Position numbers and translations under genes: made by a program. From Candidatus Borrarchaeum yapensis (GTDB lineage: Archaea > Asgardarchaeota > Sifarchaeia > Borrarchaeales > Borrarchaeaceae), in contig JAEOSF010000021.1 of NCBI GenBank assembly GCA_016840515.1, positions 1 to 55,823 on the forward strand: a stretch of DNA of 55,823 nt. Reading direction: 5' to 3'. Below, piece after piece: positions 8,973 through 18,889 of the stretch. A model generated the notes under the pieces. It was not told where the DNA came from, searched no databases, and saw only the letters and a list, made by a program, of their open reading frames with translations. Position 1 is the stretch's first letter. Every line of letters starts with the position of its first letter.

Positions 8973-10583
8973 GTGACTCTTGTGGGCACAAAATCAGATG
9001 GCTGGCCGATTGTCCTCACCTCTTCCGCAATTGAGATGAGTGGCTTTCGTAGAAATCCCTTTTTTGCATTTGTTGCTTCCTTTCCCAAGGGGATGTTGCC
9101 TTTATCTTTTTGTAGGAAATATTATCCACCAGTTTTAAAGAAAGATGTTGACCCTTCAGAAAAAGGTATCACTCATTATGCGCCATATGGATTAAGAAAA
9201 GTAGAAGCCAGTTTAATAGATAATGGAGGTTTTGATGAGTCAGATGTTGTTTGTGTCCATCCATACTATCTTGATCAATTTGTTGGACCGAAAACAAAAG
9301 CTGTCGGAATAAGTGCCATGGAATCTCTTGGGTTAGCTTACGTGAGTTTAACCTATTCAAATTTATTAAAAACTTTTGGTAAAATGAGTTCGATATCATT
9401 AAACTCGATTGAATTTCAGAAATTATGTCATAGCAAACCACTGCGCAAATTCAGACCAAAGGTCATCGTAGGAGGGGCTGGGGCGTGGCAAATAAAGGGA
9501 GCCAAAACAAGAAACTTTTTAGGCATCGATTCTGTAATGATTGGCGAGGGCGATAAAGAAGTACCAAAACTTTTTCGACTTGCTGTAGAAGGTAAAAAGA
9601 TACCTCCTGTAGTGTACACATCATCTCCAGATGAAGCTGAAATTCCCATAATTAAGCATGCCACTATCTATGGAAATGTTGAGATTTCACGAGGTTGTGG
9701 TAGGCATTGCCAGTTCTGTACGCCAACAATGCAGAAACGCCGCGATGTCCCAATGTCAAAAATAATCGCAGAAGTTGATGTTAATGTTAAAGAAGGAGCA
9801 GATATGATTACGACCGCCACAGAAGATGCCTTACTCTACAAATGTAAAGATAAGAAATTCATGCCGAATGAAGACGCTGTAATAGGGTTATTTAAAAAAC
9901 TAGCCAGCTATGATCAGATACTAAGCATTCAACCTGCCCATATTAGTTTAGCTCCTGTTGTTGCAGTACCAAAATTGATAGAAGAGTTATCTAACATCTT
10001 ACTTGAGAAGAGCTACTATAAGCATAACGGAAAACCAAAAATAGCAGTAGAAACAGGCATTGAGACTGGGAGTACTCGCCTAATGGAAAAATATATGCGT
10101 GGAAAGATGCTTCCATTTAAACCTGAAGAGTGGCGAGAGATTGTAACTCAAGCATATGGTATTTTAAACGATAATGATTGGGTTCCTTTGTCGACTTTGA
10201 TTGTAGGATTTCCCGGAGAGACGGAAGAGGATACGATCAAAACTCTTGAACTCATTGATGATTTAAAATCATATACATCCTTTTTTGTTCCTCTATTATT
10301 TGTACCGCTTGATAAATGTATTTTACAAAATGAGAGAGGAGCAGATCTAGATTCTCTATCTGATTTGCAGTGGGAGTTTTTATCGAGATGTTGGAGATAC
10401 AATGTGAAAATTTGGAAAGATACTTGGTTTGGCTTTGAAAGTTTCTATAGAAAAGTGCTACAAAGTTCTCTCGCTAAAGTTATTTTTCCATTTATTGGAG
10501 CTGCTGCATATCTTACATGGTTTAGAGGAAGATCAGGTGCCCAATATTACAAAAAATTTATCTTTGAGGCTTCCCGAATTTAG
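8973..10583 (+). CDS. Radical SAM protein (COG1032/YgiQ-like)
   Basis: A 536-residue protein. The radical SAM cluster motif CGRHCQFC (CX3CX2C) lies after a ~235-residue N-terminal region containing VIVGGAGAW and MIGEGDKEVP, which resemble the Rossmann part of B12-binding radical SAM proteins. Later motifs ETGIETGS and IVGFPGETEED match MiaB/Elp3-like radical SAM barrels. The substrate is unknown. Start is GTG at 8973. The next gene, a methyltransferase, follows on the same strand after 74 bp. Confidence 0.85.
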   Translation: MTLVGTKSDGWPIVLTSSAIEMSGFRRNPFFAFVASFPKGMLPLSFCRKYYPPVLKKDVDPSEKGITHYAPYGLRKVEASLIDNGGFDESDVVCVHPYYLDQFVGPKTKAVGISAMESLGLAYVSLTYSNLLKTFGKMSSISLNSIEFQKLCHSKPLRKFRPKVIVGGAGAWQIKGAKTRNFLGIDSVMIGEGDKEVPKLFRLAVEGKKIPPVVYTSSPDEAEIPIIKHATIYGNVEISRGCGRHCQFCTPTMQKRRDVPMSKIIAEVDVNVKEGADMITTATEDALLYKCKDKKFMPNEDAVIGLFKKLASYDQILSIQPAHISLAPVVAVPKLIEELSNILLEKSYYKHNGKPKIAVETGIETGSTRLMEKYMRGKMLPFKPEEWREIVTQAYGILNDNDWVPLSTLIVGFPGETEEDTIKTLELIDDLKSYTSFFVPLLFVPLDKCILQNERGADLDSLSDLQWEFLSRCWRYNVKIWKDTWFGFESFYRKVLQSSLAKVIFPFIGAAAYLTWFRGRSGAQYYKKFIFEASRI

Positions 10584-10657
10584 TGTAGTTCAAAAAATCT
10601 ATTATTTTAGACAACAACTCATTTTAGAGGTTAAAAACTTCAAAAATGTGAGATTGA

Positions 10658-11503
10658 ATGAAAAATCTTATCCAGTTTCGTCGGTATTATGAAAAAGAAG
10701 GAGAAATTCAAAACCATCAAGAATTATTGTTTTTTAAAACATCGAACGTTTTTTTGATGCATGAACAAAGATATCGACTTTTGGAAACACTAAAAATCTT
10801 CCCACAATCCAAGAATCTTTTGGATATAGGATGTGGTGAGGGGTTAATGACAAATCTTTTCAAAGCAGATTTTAAAGTTGGGGTAGATATTTCGGCAAAT
10901 AAAATCAAAAGAGCGCGGAAAAAGAAGGAAATTTGCTATGTCGTTGCGGATGCGCATCATCTGCCTTTTAAAGAAAAATTCTTTGAGACATCGATATGTA
11001 CAGAAACATTGGAGCACTTGGCATCTCCAGAAATGGTTTTTCAAGAAATGAATAGCGTAACATCGAAATATATAATCTTAAGTATTCCCTTGATTTCTTT
11101 TATTGAAAATACTTTACTAAGAATGCAAGATTACAGTATTGGCTTTGATGAGATAGGAAAAGGTCATCTAAGAGTCTATGATAAAAAATCACTGAAAAAA
11201 GAGTTAAAGAGCCTGGAACACTTTAAAATAAAGAAAGTCAAGTGTGGATGCTTTGGTTTTCATAATCTTCTAAGAATAATGTTTAAAAGCTTGATGAGCG
11301 ACAATTTTTGTCTTAAAATATGCACAGTTTTTGATAAAATACTCTCAAGATTTTTACCCTTTAGATCTAAACATTTAATTCTTTTATTAAAGTCACTAAA
11401 TGGTCTATTTCTACGATCCAATTTAAGAATGATAAATAAGCAAAAAAAGATAACATTAGCGAAGCATGAGATTACACAATATAAAGTTTTAAGTAGTAGT
11501 TAA
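10658..11503 (+). CDS. SAM-dependent methyltransferase
   Basis: A 281-residue class I methyltransferase. Motif I is LLDIGCGEG (about 54-62), followed by VGVDIS (motif II) and a VVADAHHLPF stretch (motif III), with TETLEHL typical of the Methyltransf_11 group. The C-terminal ~100 residues are basic and partly hydrophobic. The substrate cannot be told. It may act with the radical SAM protein encoded just upstream. Confidence 0.82.
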   Translation: MKNLIQFRRYYEKEGEIQNHQELLFFKTSNVFLMHEQRYRLLETLKIFPQSKNLLDIGCGEGLMTNLFKADFKVGVDISANKIKRARKKKEICYVVADAHHLPFKEKFFETSICTETLEHLASPEMVFQEMNSVTSKYIILSIPLISFIENTLLRMQDYSIGFDEIGKGHLRVYDKKSLKKELKSLEHFKIKKVKCGCFGFHNLLRIMFKSLMSDNFCLKICTVFDKILSRFLPFRSKHLILLLKSLNGLFLRSNLRMINKQKKITLAKHEITQYKVLSSS

Positions 11504-11542
11504 GTTCTTTGTGGAATACTTACAAGAATAGTTTTTATGGAA

Positions 11543-11563
11543 ATTTAATTAATTAATTAATTT
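11543..11563. repeat. TTAA microsatellite
   Basis: Several tandem AATT/TTAA units in the intergenic region ahead of the CofD-like gene. Probably simple-sequence DNA. Confidence 0.5.
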
Positions 11564-11683
11564 ACATATTCGATTTAAACTAGAAATTATTATCAAGAAT
11601 TCTGATAGCAGAATCTATAGTAGTTACTCCTCGTTTAATCATAAGTGTTATTCAGCAATTAAAAGTTAATGGGAGGCAATTAT

Positions 11684-12619
11684 TTGATAACCATTATATC
11701 TGGGGGTCTGAGGACGACCAGGTTTCTAGAAGGACTTTTGCGAGTGATACCACAAGAAGATTTAGCGGTTATCGCAAATACTATAAACAATGTAAATGTC
11801 TTGGGATTAAGAATATACCCAGATCTTGAATATTTATTATTCCTGTTAGCTGGAAAACTCGATATTCGGTACTGGGAAACTATTCAAGGTGACACCTATA
11901 GTTTCATGGATGCTTTATCATATCTAATGAATAAGGAAGACGTATGGTTTCGTTTTGGTGATATACTAATTTCCCATGTACTCGTTCGCAATTACCTTAT
12001 GACCACTGGAAAGTCATTTTCAGAAGCTATTGACATAATCGCACAGAAACTTGGCATTATAGCGAAAGTAATTCCTATGACGAGTGATGATGTTGTTTTT
12101 AAAGTAAACACGGACCAGGGAGATCTACCCTTTTTAGAATACAGGAATAAGGAACTCCAAGGGCTCATAAAGGAAGTAAAAAAGGTAGAATATAGTGGAA
12201 TCGATAAGGCAAAACCTAATTCTGAAATTGAAGCTACTCTATCAAAAAGTGATGCAATTGTAATAGGTCCAAGTAATCCACCTTTAAACATTGAACCTAT
12301 GCTAGCGTTTCAAGATATTAAGAATGCAATAGAAAAAGCATCTTGCAATGTTATTGCAATTAGTCCAGTGCTAGGTGATGAACCGATTGATCAACCTATG
12401 AGGAGGCTTATAGAGGACGCTATAGGAATTGGTACTTCCATAATTAATATAGTTGAACGCTACCCAGGTCTCATTGATACACTTATTATTGATGAGAATG
12501 ACGAAAAATATAAGGAACAGCTTGAAGATATGGGTATGGAAGTAATTGTTACAAAGGTTAGAATTGGAACTCAAGAAAATAGAACAAAACTTGCTGAAAT
12601 TGTTGCGAAACTGATTTGA
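11684..12619 (+). CDS. Divergent CofD-family protein (2-phospho-L-lactate transferase-like)
   Basis: A 311-residue member of the CofD family, whose standard member transfers phospholactate or phosphoenolpyruvate groups to the deazaflavin FO in coenzyme F420 synthesis. Recognisable regions are ISGG at the N-terminus, RIYPDLEYLLFLLAG, GDTYSFMDAL, a GD-containing helix, VIGPSNPPLNIEPMLA and the C-terminal DTLIIDEND. Signature positions differ: GGTGTPKL is GGLRTTRF, the acidic pair after NT is replaced by asparagines (NTINN), and GDRD is GDIL. The substrate may therefore differ. A TTG at 11684 is chosen as start because GGGAGG lies 7 nt before it; an ATG at 11669 overlaps that site. Confidence 0.75.
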   Translation: MITIISGGLRTTRFLEGLLRVIPQEDLAVIANTINNVNVLGLRIYPDLEYLLFLLAGKLDIRYWETIQGDTYSFMDALSYLMNKEDVWFRFGDILISHVLVRNYLMTTGKSFSEAIDIIAQKLGIIAKVIPMTSDDVVFKVNTDQGDLPFLEYRNKELQGLIKEVKKVEYSGIDKAKPNSEIEATLSKSDAIVIGPSNPPLNIEPMLAFQDIKNAIEKASCNVIAISPVLGDEPIDQPMRRLIEDAIGIGTSIINIVERYPGLIDTLIIDENDEKYKEQLEDMGMEVIVTKVRIGTQENRTKLAEIVAKLI

Positions 12620-12661
12620 AAATGTTCTTGCAGCATTCCTGTAACAATTGAGGTTCTTTTT

Positions 12662-13900
12662 ATGAGGAAACTATCCATTACTGTACCGAGTGAAGATACT
12701 AAGAAGGTCATCCAACTCCTTGAAGAAACAGGTTACGATTTTTCAATTATTGAAGGAAAGGCAACCAATCTTATTATGGCAGCAGTTCATACGGATGACG
12801 TGGGACCTTTAATTACTGAACTTCAGAAAGAGGGGATAGGACGTGTAACCGGGACTCTATATGTATCGCAAGCTGAATTAGTTCTCCCCTACAAACCTCA
12901 CAAAATGAATACAACTGGAGTTAAGCGCATTGCGATTGAGGAATTATACAGAGATGTAGAACAGGGTACAAAACTAGATAGAAATTATGTTATCTTCATT
13001 GTTCTTTCTGCAATTTTGGCTAGCCTTGGTCTCCTCGCTAATAATGTTGTGGCAGTCATTGCAAGCATGGTAATTGCCCCACTCATGGGTCCTATCATCG
13101 GTACATCGCTTGGAACCGTCCTAAGTGACAAAAAATTGTTCAAGGAAGGGTTAAAAGCAGAAATATTTGGTTTACTGCTCTCAATCGCGGCAGGTTATAT
13201 TATAGGCATCTTATATCCTGAAGCAGAAGTCACTTCTGAAATATTGTTAAGGGCTTCTCCGACACTTTTTGATGTGGGCCTTGCTGTTGTCTCTGGATCA
13301 GCTGCAGCACTATGCTTCACTAGTGGGATAGCTACAGCACTAGTTGGAATCGCTATCGCAGCCGCACTCATGCCACCAGCGGCTAATGTGGGTCTTGGGT
13401 TGGCACTCCAACGATACGATATTGCCCTTGGATCTGCTCTCTTACTATTAACCAACGTTTTTAGCATTAATATCACTGCATTGGCAGTTTTTTGGCTTAA
13501 AGACGTGAAGCCAACTCTTTCACTTCGTAGAAAAAAACTGGCGAGAGGTCTAGCAAGAAGAAGAGGCTTTTTAGTAGTAGTATCTCTGCTCGTACTTTGC
13601 CTACCAATCGGTATTACAACCTACAATGCCATTGTTCAGAATAATGTCAATCGAACCACAATCCGAATCGTTGGAGAAGAGATTGCTAATATCCCGGAAG
13701 CGCAAGTAGAAGATATTGGTACTCTCACTAATATACCAAGAAGAGAACTATTTGTTGAAGTAGATGTAACTAGCGAAGACCCGATAGGAGTCGAAGTAGC
13801 TGAGATTATAGCGCAACGTATACAACAGGAAACAGGTTTTACTACAACAGTTGAAATCAGAACGTTTATAGTGCAAAGTGTGCGTTATAATCCCGCTTGA
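12662..13900 (+). CDS. DUF389 (TIGR00341) membrane protein
   Basis: A 412-residue protein. The N-terminal ~90 residues form a soluble ferredoxin-like alpha/beta domain, followed by about six transmembrane spans (115-310) with the conserved VIASMVIAPLMGPIIG and ALMPPAANVGLGLAL stretches of DUF389. A soluble C-terminal domain follows (about 330-412). Function in archaea is unknown. GAGGTT precedes the ATG. It lies 42 bp after the CofD-like gene, so the two may be co-transcribed. Confidence 0.85.
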   Translation: MRKLSITVPSEDTKKVIQLLEETGYDFSIIEGKATNLIMAAVHTDDVGPLITELQKEGIGRVTGTLYVSQAELVLPYKPHKMNTTGVKRIAIEELYRDVEQGTKLDRNYVIFIVLSAILASLGLLANNVVAVIASMVIAPLMGPIIGTSLGTVLSDKKLFKEGLKAEIFGLLLSIAAGYIIGILYPEAEVTSEILLRASPTLFDVGLAVVSGSAAALCFTSGIATALVGIAIAAALMPPAANVGLGLALQRYDIALGSALLLLTNVFSINITALAVFWLKDVKPTLSLRRKKLARGLARRRGFLVVVSLLVLCLPIGITTYNAIVQNNVNRTTIRIVGEEIANIPEAQVEDIGTLTNIPRRELFVEVDVTSEDPIGVEVAEIIAQRIQQETGFTTTVEIRTFIVQSVRYNPA

Positions 13901-13906
13901 TGAAAT

Positions 13907-15304
13907 TCACTCCAGTAGTTTTATAACGTCGAGATAATGCTCTTTTTTTGCATAATCAAGAGCTGTATCCCCATTGGTATCTTTAATAGTTTTGTCAGCT
14001 TCATATTCTAATAGAAGTTTTACAATTTCAGGAGCGCTCTTCCAAGATGCCAAAATCAGAGCAGTTTCTCCTTTTTCTTTACCTCTGACATTAACTTCTG
14101 AACCAGCTTCTAACAAAAGTTTTACAACATCTGTAAAACCTTCAGAAGCAGCTTGCATTAAGGCATTCCAGTTCATTTCATTTTTTGATTGAATATCAGC
14201 ACCTTTTTCCAATAGAAGTTTAGCTACTTTATAGCTTCCTTCATAGGCTGCAAATAACAATGGTGTATTCCCTGAAGAATCTCTAACTTCTAGATCAGCA
14301 CCATTATCAATGAGATATTCAGCAATTTTTACATAATCATAGCGTGCCGCTTTCATTAGCGGGTTTTCTTCTGCTCCATAATCACCGCCATTTACATCAG
14401 CACCATGCTTAACTAAGAATTTTATTACCTCAAACTGACCTGTATATGCTGCTTCTCTTAATGCATGATTGGTATAATCTAGATCTTCAGTTAAGTCGAG
14501 ACCATGTTCAATGAGGTATTCTATCATGTCTATATATCCATATTCAGCAGCATAAGAAAGCACACTCGTGCCAAATCGTTCCTTATATTTTATGTCTGCA
14601 CCTTGTTCTAGTAAGTAAAATACCATATCTTTATTATCCTCTCTTAAAGCTGAGTCGAGAGCAGAATCTAAATCTTTCTGTTTTGCAAGCAAATCGTCTG
14701 CCTTTTCTTTAAATAATTTAACTAAATCTAACCTTTTAGCTTCTATTGCTCTCGTTAATGCAGTAGAATTGAAAGAACCTCTAGTCTCAAGATCAATACC
14801 AACATCTATCAGGAGCTTGGCTATTTCAATATCAAATCCTTTATGCCAAATTGAATCTAGGAGTGGATTTTCCTCTGCCTCATTGAGAGCGTTGGGATCT
14901 GCCCCATGTTCCAATAATAGTTTAACGATCTCATATTTATTTTTAGACAGACCACCAGGAGATGATGCATAATGGAGAGGAGCACGACCGTATTCTCCCT
15001 TTAGATTCACATCTGCACCAGCATCTATTAGAATTTTTACAATTTCAAGATGTCCGTACATGCTTGCATAAGCTAGGGGAGTATCTTCAGTATTCTCTCC
15101 TCCCTTGTTAACATCAGCACCATGATCTACAATATATTTGGCGATTTCAAAAGAGCCGTCATGACCACAAACCATAATTAATGCAGTTTTCCCCCAAACG
15201 CCCGTTGTGTTTACATCTGCGCCTCCCTCTATTGCCTCCTTGACTTTTTCCAAGTCTTTATCATATGCACCCATTATGAGGTGGATATCAAAATCTACTA
15301 TCAT
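13907..15304 (-). CDS. Ankyrin-repeat protein
   Basis: A 465-residue protein made of about 13 ankyrin repeats from residue 8 to the end, with recurring patterns such as EIVKLLLEHGADPNA, ADVNLKGEYGRAPLHYAS and GNTPLLFAA. There is no signal peptide or membrane span, so it is expected in the cytosol as a protein-binding scaffold. The repeat array fills the whole protein, with no catalytic domain. It follows the GDT1-type transporter gene on the same strand, separated by an IS605-like left-end relic. Its stop lies 6 bp from the convergent DUF389 stop. Confidence 0.92.
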   Translation of the reverse strand: MIVDFDIHLIMGAYDKDLEKVKEAIEGGADVNTTGVWGKTALIMVCGHDGSFEIAKYIVDHGADVNKGGENTEDTPLAYASMYGHLEIVKILIDAGADVNLKGEYGRAPLHYASSPGGLSKNKYEIVKLLLEHGADPNALNEAEENPLLDSIWHKGFDIEIAKLLIDVGIDLETRGSFNSTALTRAIEAKRLDLVKLFKEKADDLLAKQKDLDSALDSALREDNKDMVFYLLEQGADIKYKERFGTSVLSYAAEYGYIDMIEYLIEHGLDLTEDLDYTNHALREAAYTGQFEVIKFLVKHGADVNGGDYGAEENPLMKAARYDYVKIAEYLIDNGADLEVRDSSGNTPLLFAAYEGSYKVAKLLLEKGADIQSKNEMNWNALMQAASEGFTDVVKLLLEAGSEVNVRGKEKGETALILASWKSAPEIVKLLLEYEADKTIKDTNGDTALDYAKKEHYLDVIKLLE

Positions 15305-15358
15305 AATAGTTTGCTTTTTAGCTAATGGGTTATAACTCTATATGTGCTTAACAAATTC

Positions 15359-15408
15359 CGCAAGTGCCTTTCATACCCACTTGTCGGAAGATGACTTCCC
15401 GTCGAATC
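15359..15408 (-). mobile_element. Solo left-end relic of the IS605-type family
   Basis: On the minus strand, a CGGGAAG...CTTCCG hairpin is followed by ACAAGTGGG and ATGAAAGGC. This closely resembles the left end of copy 1 (TTCCGAAAAGTGGG...ATGAAAGCC). A second arm pair, CAAGTG/CACTTG (15361-15366 and 15378-15383), overlaps it. There is no right end nearby, so it is a fragment. It may now act as a terminator or spacer between two minus-strand genes. Confidence 0.5.
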
Positions 15409-15410
15409 AG

Positions 15411-16007
15411 TTAAAATACTCCAAATATCGTTAATAGGCCAAAAACAATGAAGATTATGCCTGAAACAATGTGCAACATTTTTGGAGAAATTATTCGTGA
15501 AAAAGATTCGCCTACAAGCACTCCTATTCCACTTACTAAGGCTAAGCCTGAAAGTACACCAAGAAGTACCACAAATGGTAATTGATAATTTGCGACAAGA
15601 AGAATTGTAATAATTTGCGTTTTATCGCCGAGTTCAGCTAAAGCAACAAAAGTAAATGCAGTCAAAAAAAGAGAAGAATGTTGATCTACCATAAGACTTT
15701 CATCATTTATTTTTTCATCGCTTGTATTTTTGGATTTGACAAGGAGTATCACCCCAAATACAATGAAAATGATTCCTGTCGAGAATCGAATAAATAAATA
15801 GGGAACAAATTGAACAATAATCTGCCCGATAAGTACACCTACTCCATTAATTAGAATAAATCCAGTCATCGCTGCTACAAATACAATGACAGGCTTTCTG
15901 GATTTTGCAGTCAGTATGATTATAGCTAACTGTGTCTTATCTCCTAACTCTGATATTGTTAATAGAAAAAATGATACAAGAAATACTTCGATAGACACAG
16001 AGATCAA
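15411..16007 (-). CDS. GDT1/TMEM165 (UPF0016) family cation transporter
   Basis: A 198-residue membrane protein with six predicted spans in two homologous halves, each carrying the family signature ELGDKT (first at 20-25, second at about 123-128). Members export or exchange Mn2+ or Ca2+ for H+. The halves are joined by a charged loop (KSKNTSDEKINDES). The start is a TTG at 16007, giving an N-terminus that runs directly into the first span. The ion specificity cannot be read from sequence. Confidence 0.88.
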   Translation of the reverse strand: MISVSIEVFLVSFFLLTISELGDKTQLAIIILTAKSRKPVIVFVAAMTGFILINGVGVLIGQIIVQFVPYLFIRFSTGIIFIVFGVILLVKSKNTSDEKINDESLMVDQHSSLFLTAFTFVALAELGDKTQIITILLVANYQLPFVVLLGVLSGLALVSGIGVLVGESFSRIISPKMLHIVSGIIFIVFGLLTIFGVF

Positions 16008-16182
16008 TCCGTTAACTTTTGAAATAAACCTGAGACTTTAATTCGCAATTCTTTAAAATTGTATCGAAAAACATCCAAGAAGATAGGCTCTGTACTGAGT
16101 TATTTGATGTTAAAAAAGAATGATTTTAAATTTGAAGCTTTAAAAAGCATTCAAAGAAAAGAATAGGACGGGGGGAGTCGTA

Positions 16183-17778
16183 CTAGCGATTCCACTTGGG
16201 CACACGAAGCATTGTTTCACAGAATCCACATTTAATATATCCTTCTTCGTCTGCAATATCCATATCAAGCATCCCCCCACACTCTGGACATGCTTGATCT
16301 ACTACGTTGATTTCCTGAATTATTTCTATGTTCTTCTTCACGTCTTGCATTACCTCAAAGATGAAACCAGTAAGAATAGCCTCTTCATTTGAGTAAACGG
16401 AGACAGTTAACAAACCCTGGCCCGCATAACCTGTTGCTGTGATTTCTGTTGCAAAATCGAATTCGCCGTATTTAGTCCTTCCGATATAGGCGCTATAGGC
16501 AATGTAATGATCTCCGTGTTCTCCAACAAACCTTTCATCCCGATCGATAGGTATGAGCCCTCTGACTCGTTGTTCTGCCATTGCAAACGCCACGTTTGGA
16601 TCACCATCGAATTTAAAACTTGCTTTATTACTTTTTAACTTCCCTTTCTTTAGGGACATCAAGATCCATTCTTGGTCGACATCATCTCCCGTAAGCATAG
16701 GACATACGGATTTTAGTTCTAACGGTTTCATATCTTGTGTGTATAGTTTTCCAGTGGGATCCCGAAACATGATTATGCCAGTGATTATGTCGTCTACACA
16801 TCGCGTTGGCTGAAGCTGAAAATTAGCTGACTGTTTACCACCGGGCTTAATCACTCCCAATTCTATGATACCGGTTTTTGGATTAATTCTTTCTAAAGCA
16901 GTGGGAACATCAATTTTAACACTGACATCCGTAATGCTCGTTTGTGCATTATTTTCAACTTTAATGCCAACTTTCAAATATGCTCCTGCCGTTTCATATC
17001 CTCGTTTAGAAGATATCAAACCAGGATTAAACGATGCGTCAGAAAATGCTAATGTTGCTTCAGGACTGCCTGCTGGGTTTGTTACAACGGTTGTTAAAGG
17101 TATAGCTTGGAGTTTCTTTCGTTGTCTGAATACCACAACACCTAATATTGCGATAATGGATAACCCTGCAACCATACCAAAAAATGCCTCTGGTGGCATA
17201 TCTGGTATTGGAGATTTAATGCCAATATCCCTTTCTGCACGGACATCATAGGACCATGTGTCAGCTTCGAGGTTATTTACAATATATTGTCCGTTATACC
17301 TAAATGAATAATAGAATGTTAGCCAAATATCTACTCTACCTTCATAATCATTAGGTAGCTCACCGAGGCTGAATTTAGTGTCGTATCTTTCGCCATTATT
17401 TGACAATGTGTGGGAGATATCATCTCCGCCACTGAAAGTATGATCCATATCTACTGTACTAACTTCCCAATAATACCCTTCGATCAAAAATTCTGAACCC
17501 GGTTCGATCCCACGTATTTGAATCTCTCCACGACATGATGCTTGATCTCTCTCACGGATCGGTTCTTGGACTCTTAAGATCACAACAAATTCACAGCGCC
17601 ACATATCAGTCTGATGATCGTAGACTTGGTAATATCTCTCCTCATATCTTTCATGGTCTTCTTGTGCCACAGTAGCGTTAGGAAATACTGTAATTGCTAG
17701 TAAAAGGAATGCAAGACAAGCGATAAGAATAAATCTGCCTTTTTTCACTGTTTTTTCCCTCTTAAAATTTTTAAGCAC
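16183..17778 (-). CDS. Membrane-anchored protein with extracytoplasmic domain and C-terminal zinc ribbon
   Basis: A 531-residue protein of unrecognised family. A signal-like hydrophobic segment lies at about 17-37, a predicted beta-rich outside domain at 40-195, a transmembrane span at about 198-220 followed by RQRKK, and a long cytosolic part containing an immunoglobulin-like or CARDB-like stretch (about 235-350). A C-terminal zinc ribbon has CPECGG and CGFC pairs. Topology (inference): N-terminal domain outside, zinc ribbon inside, which would suit a sensor or adhesion receptor. No enzyme motif is seen. Confidence 0.7.
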   Translation of the reverse strand: MLKNFKREKTVKKGRFILIACLAFLLLAITVFPNATVAQEDHERYEERYYQVYDHQTDMWRCEFVVILRVQEPIRERDQASCRGEIQIRGIEPGSEFLIEGYYWEVSTVDMDHTFSGGDDISHTLSNNGERYDTKFSLGELPNDYEGRVDIWLTFYYSFRYNGQYIVNNLEADTWSYDVRAERDIGIKSPIPDMPPEAFFGMVAGLSIIAILGVVVFRQRKKLQAIPLTTVVTNPAGSPEATLAFSDASFNPGLISSKRGYETAGAYLKVGIKVENNAQTSITDVSVKIDVPTALERINPKTGIIELGVIKPGGKQSANFQLQPTRCVDDIITGIIMFRDPTGKLYTQDMKPLELKSVCPMLTGDDVDQEWILMSLKKGKLKSNKASFKFDGDPNVAFAMAEQRVRGLIPIDRDERFVGEHGDHYIAYSAYIGRTKYGEFDFATEITATGYAGQGLLTVSVYSNEEAILTGFIFEVMQDVKKNIEIIQEINVVDQACPECGGMLDMDIADEEGYIKCGFCETMLRVPKWNR

Positions 17779-18094
17779 AATAATTATCTAAGTTAATTTT
17801 TGCATCGTATTTTTTATTTTTTTTGAGAGTTTTCTTCGCAATTGGTAGCAAAGAAGTCTCCTAGTAATGCTCAGCTTTAAATTCAGTGAATAAAAGATAG
17901 AAATATGCGCTTAGTTTTTCTTTTTAACACCTTACAATGCCCTTGGTTTTTTTTAGTTGGATTACTGTACTTACATTTCTTTTTACTCTAAAAGTTTGAA
18001 AATTGATGAAGTTACTATAGACAAAAGATAGAAAAGTTAAGCTAGAAATCAAAAAAGAATGAAGCTCTATTTTAGTATGATAATTCAGAGTTTT
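17779..18094. other. 316-bp AT-rich intergenic region
   Basis: Contains long T and A runs, which on the minus strand would form the promoter of the membrane zinc-ribbon gene. A short direct repeat AAAAGATAGAAA occurs twice, near 17890 and 18022. No coding frame or RNA gene is apparent. Confidence 0.5.
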
Positions 18095-18838
18095 CTATAT
18101 TGACAAGCATTTTATGCCTCTATTCATACATACCTTCAAGAATGGGTTTACACAAGAGCACATCGATCCTTCAACGCCTTCCATTGGAACTCTAATGACA
18201 TTGCATAGTTGTCCCCACTTTTTGTTCCAATTGACTAATGTAGCAACAAATTTCTCTGAGAGAATATCAAAAGATAGGGGTCCTTCTGTAATCTTAAGGG
18301 AAGTAAGTTTTTCTGCTAGATTTACTACTGCTTTTCTTGCGTCTGCATCATCGCTACACACTATAACGTCACAGGTCAATTCTTCATCAATTTCAGACAG
18401 ACATTCCGCTCCAAGAGGTTTGAAGGCTGAAACAACTTTTACCTTATTTCCTAAGATCTGACTTGCTTGCTGAGCACAGGAACCTGCCTCAGTTTGAATA
18501 AAAACTGGTTCACCGTCTTCCAATTCAATTGGTAGCGTAGTATCAACAACTATAGTATCCTCATTTAGGTAGTCTTTTATCTCATTAAGCATGGGGATTT
18601 GTTCTTGAAATGGAACGGTTAGAACAACAATATCTGCGTTTTTTGCAGCGTCATTAAGTTTCATAGCAGTGACACGATCTTCTGGTGCGCCTGTAATATT
18701 TCGAATTTCTTCTGCGTTATCCATGGCCGCATTTTTATCCTTAGATCCAATAATGAGGTTGACATCATCATGTTTTGCCCATCGTAAGGCAAAACCTACA
18801 GCACGTTTATCCGTTGCATCTATTATGGCAACCCTCAT
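18095..18838 (-). CDS. F420:NADP oxidoreductase-like protein, divergent
   Basis: A 247-residue protein that aligns along its length with the NADPH-dependent F420 reductase (Fno/NpdG) family: IIGSKDK (NADP-binding region), DIVVLTVPF, VVDTTLP, VVSAFKP and the C-terminal RGIK. The glycine-rich loop that begins the family (GGTGDIG) is replaced by DATDKRA, so cofactor binding may be altered. The C-terminal end is unusually cysteine-rich (MCSCVNPFLKVCMNRGIKC). The start is the second ATG at 18838, because GAGGGA lies 7 nt before it; an upstream ATG at 18859 precedes that site. Confidence 0.72.
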   Translation of the reverse strand: MRVAIIDATDKRAVGFALRWAKHDDVNLIIGSKDKNAAMDNAEEIRNITGAPEDRVTAMKLNDAAKNADIVVLTVPFQEQIPMLNEIKDYLNEDTIVVDTTLPIELEDGEPVFIQTEAGSCAQQASQILGNKVKVVSAFKPLGAECLSEIDEELTCDVIVCSDDADARKAVVNLAEKLTSLKITEGPLSFDILSEKFVATLVNWNKKWGQLCNVIRVPMEGVEGSMCSCVNPFLKVCMNRGIKCLSI

Positions 18839-18889
18839 TCGACTTTCCCTCGATTCCATATAAAGTATCTACAGGATATTTAATTCTAA

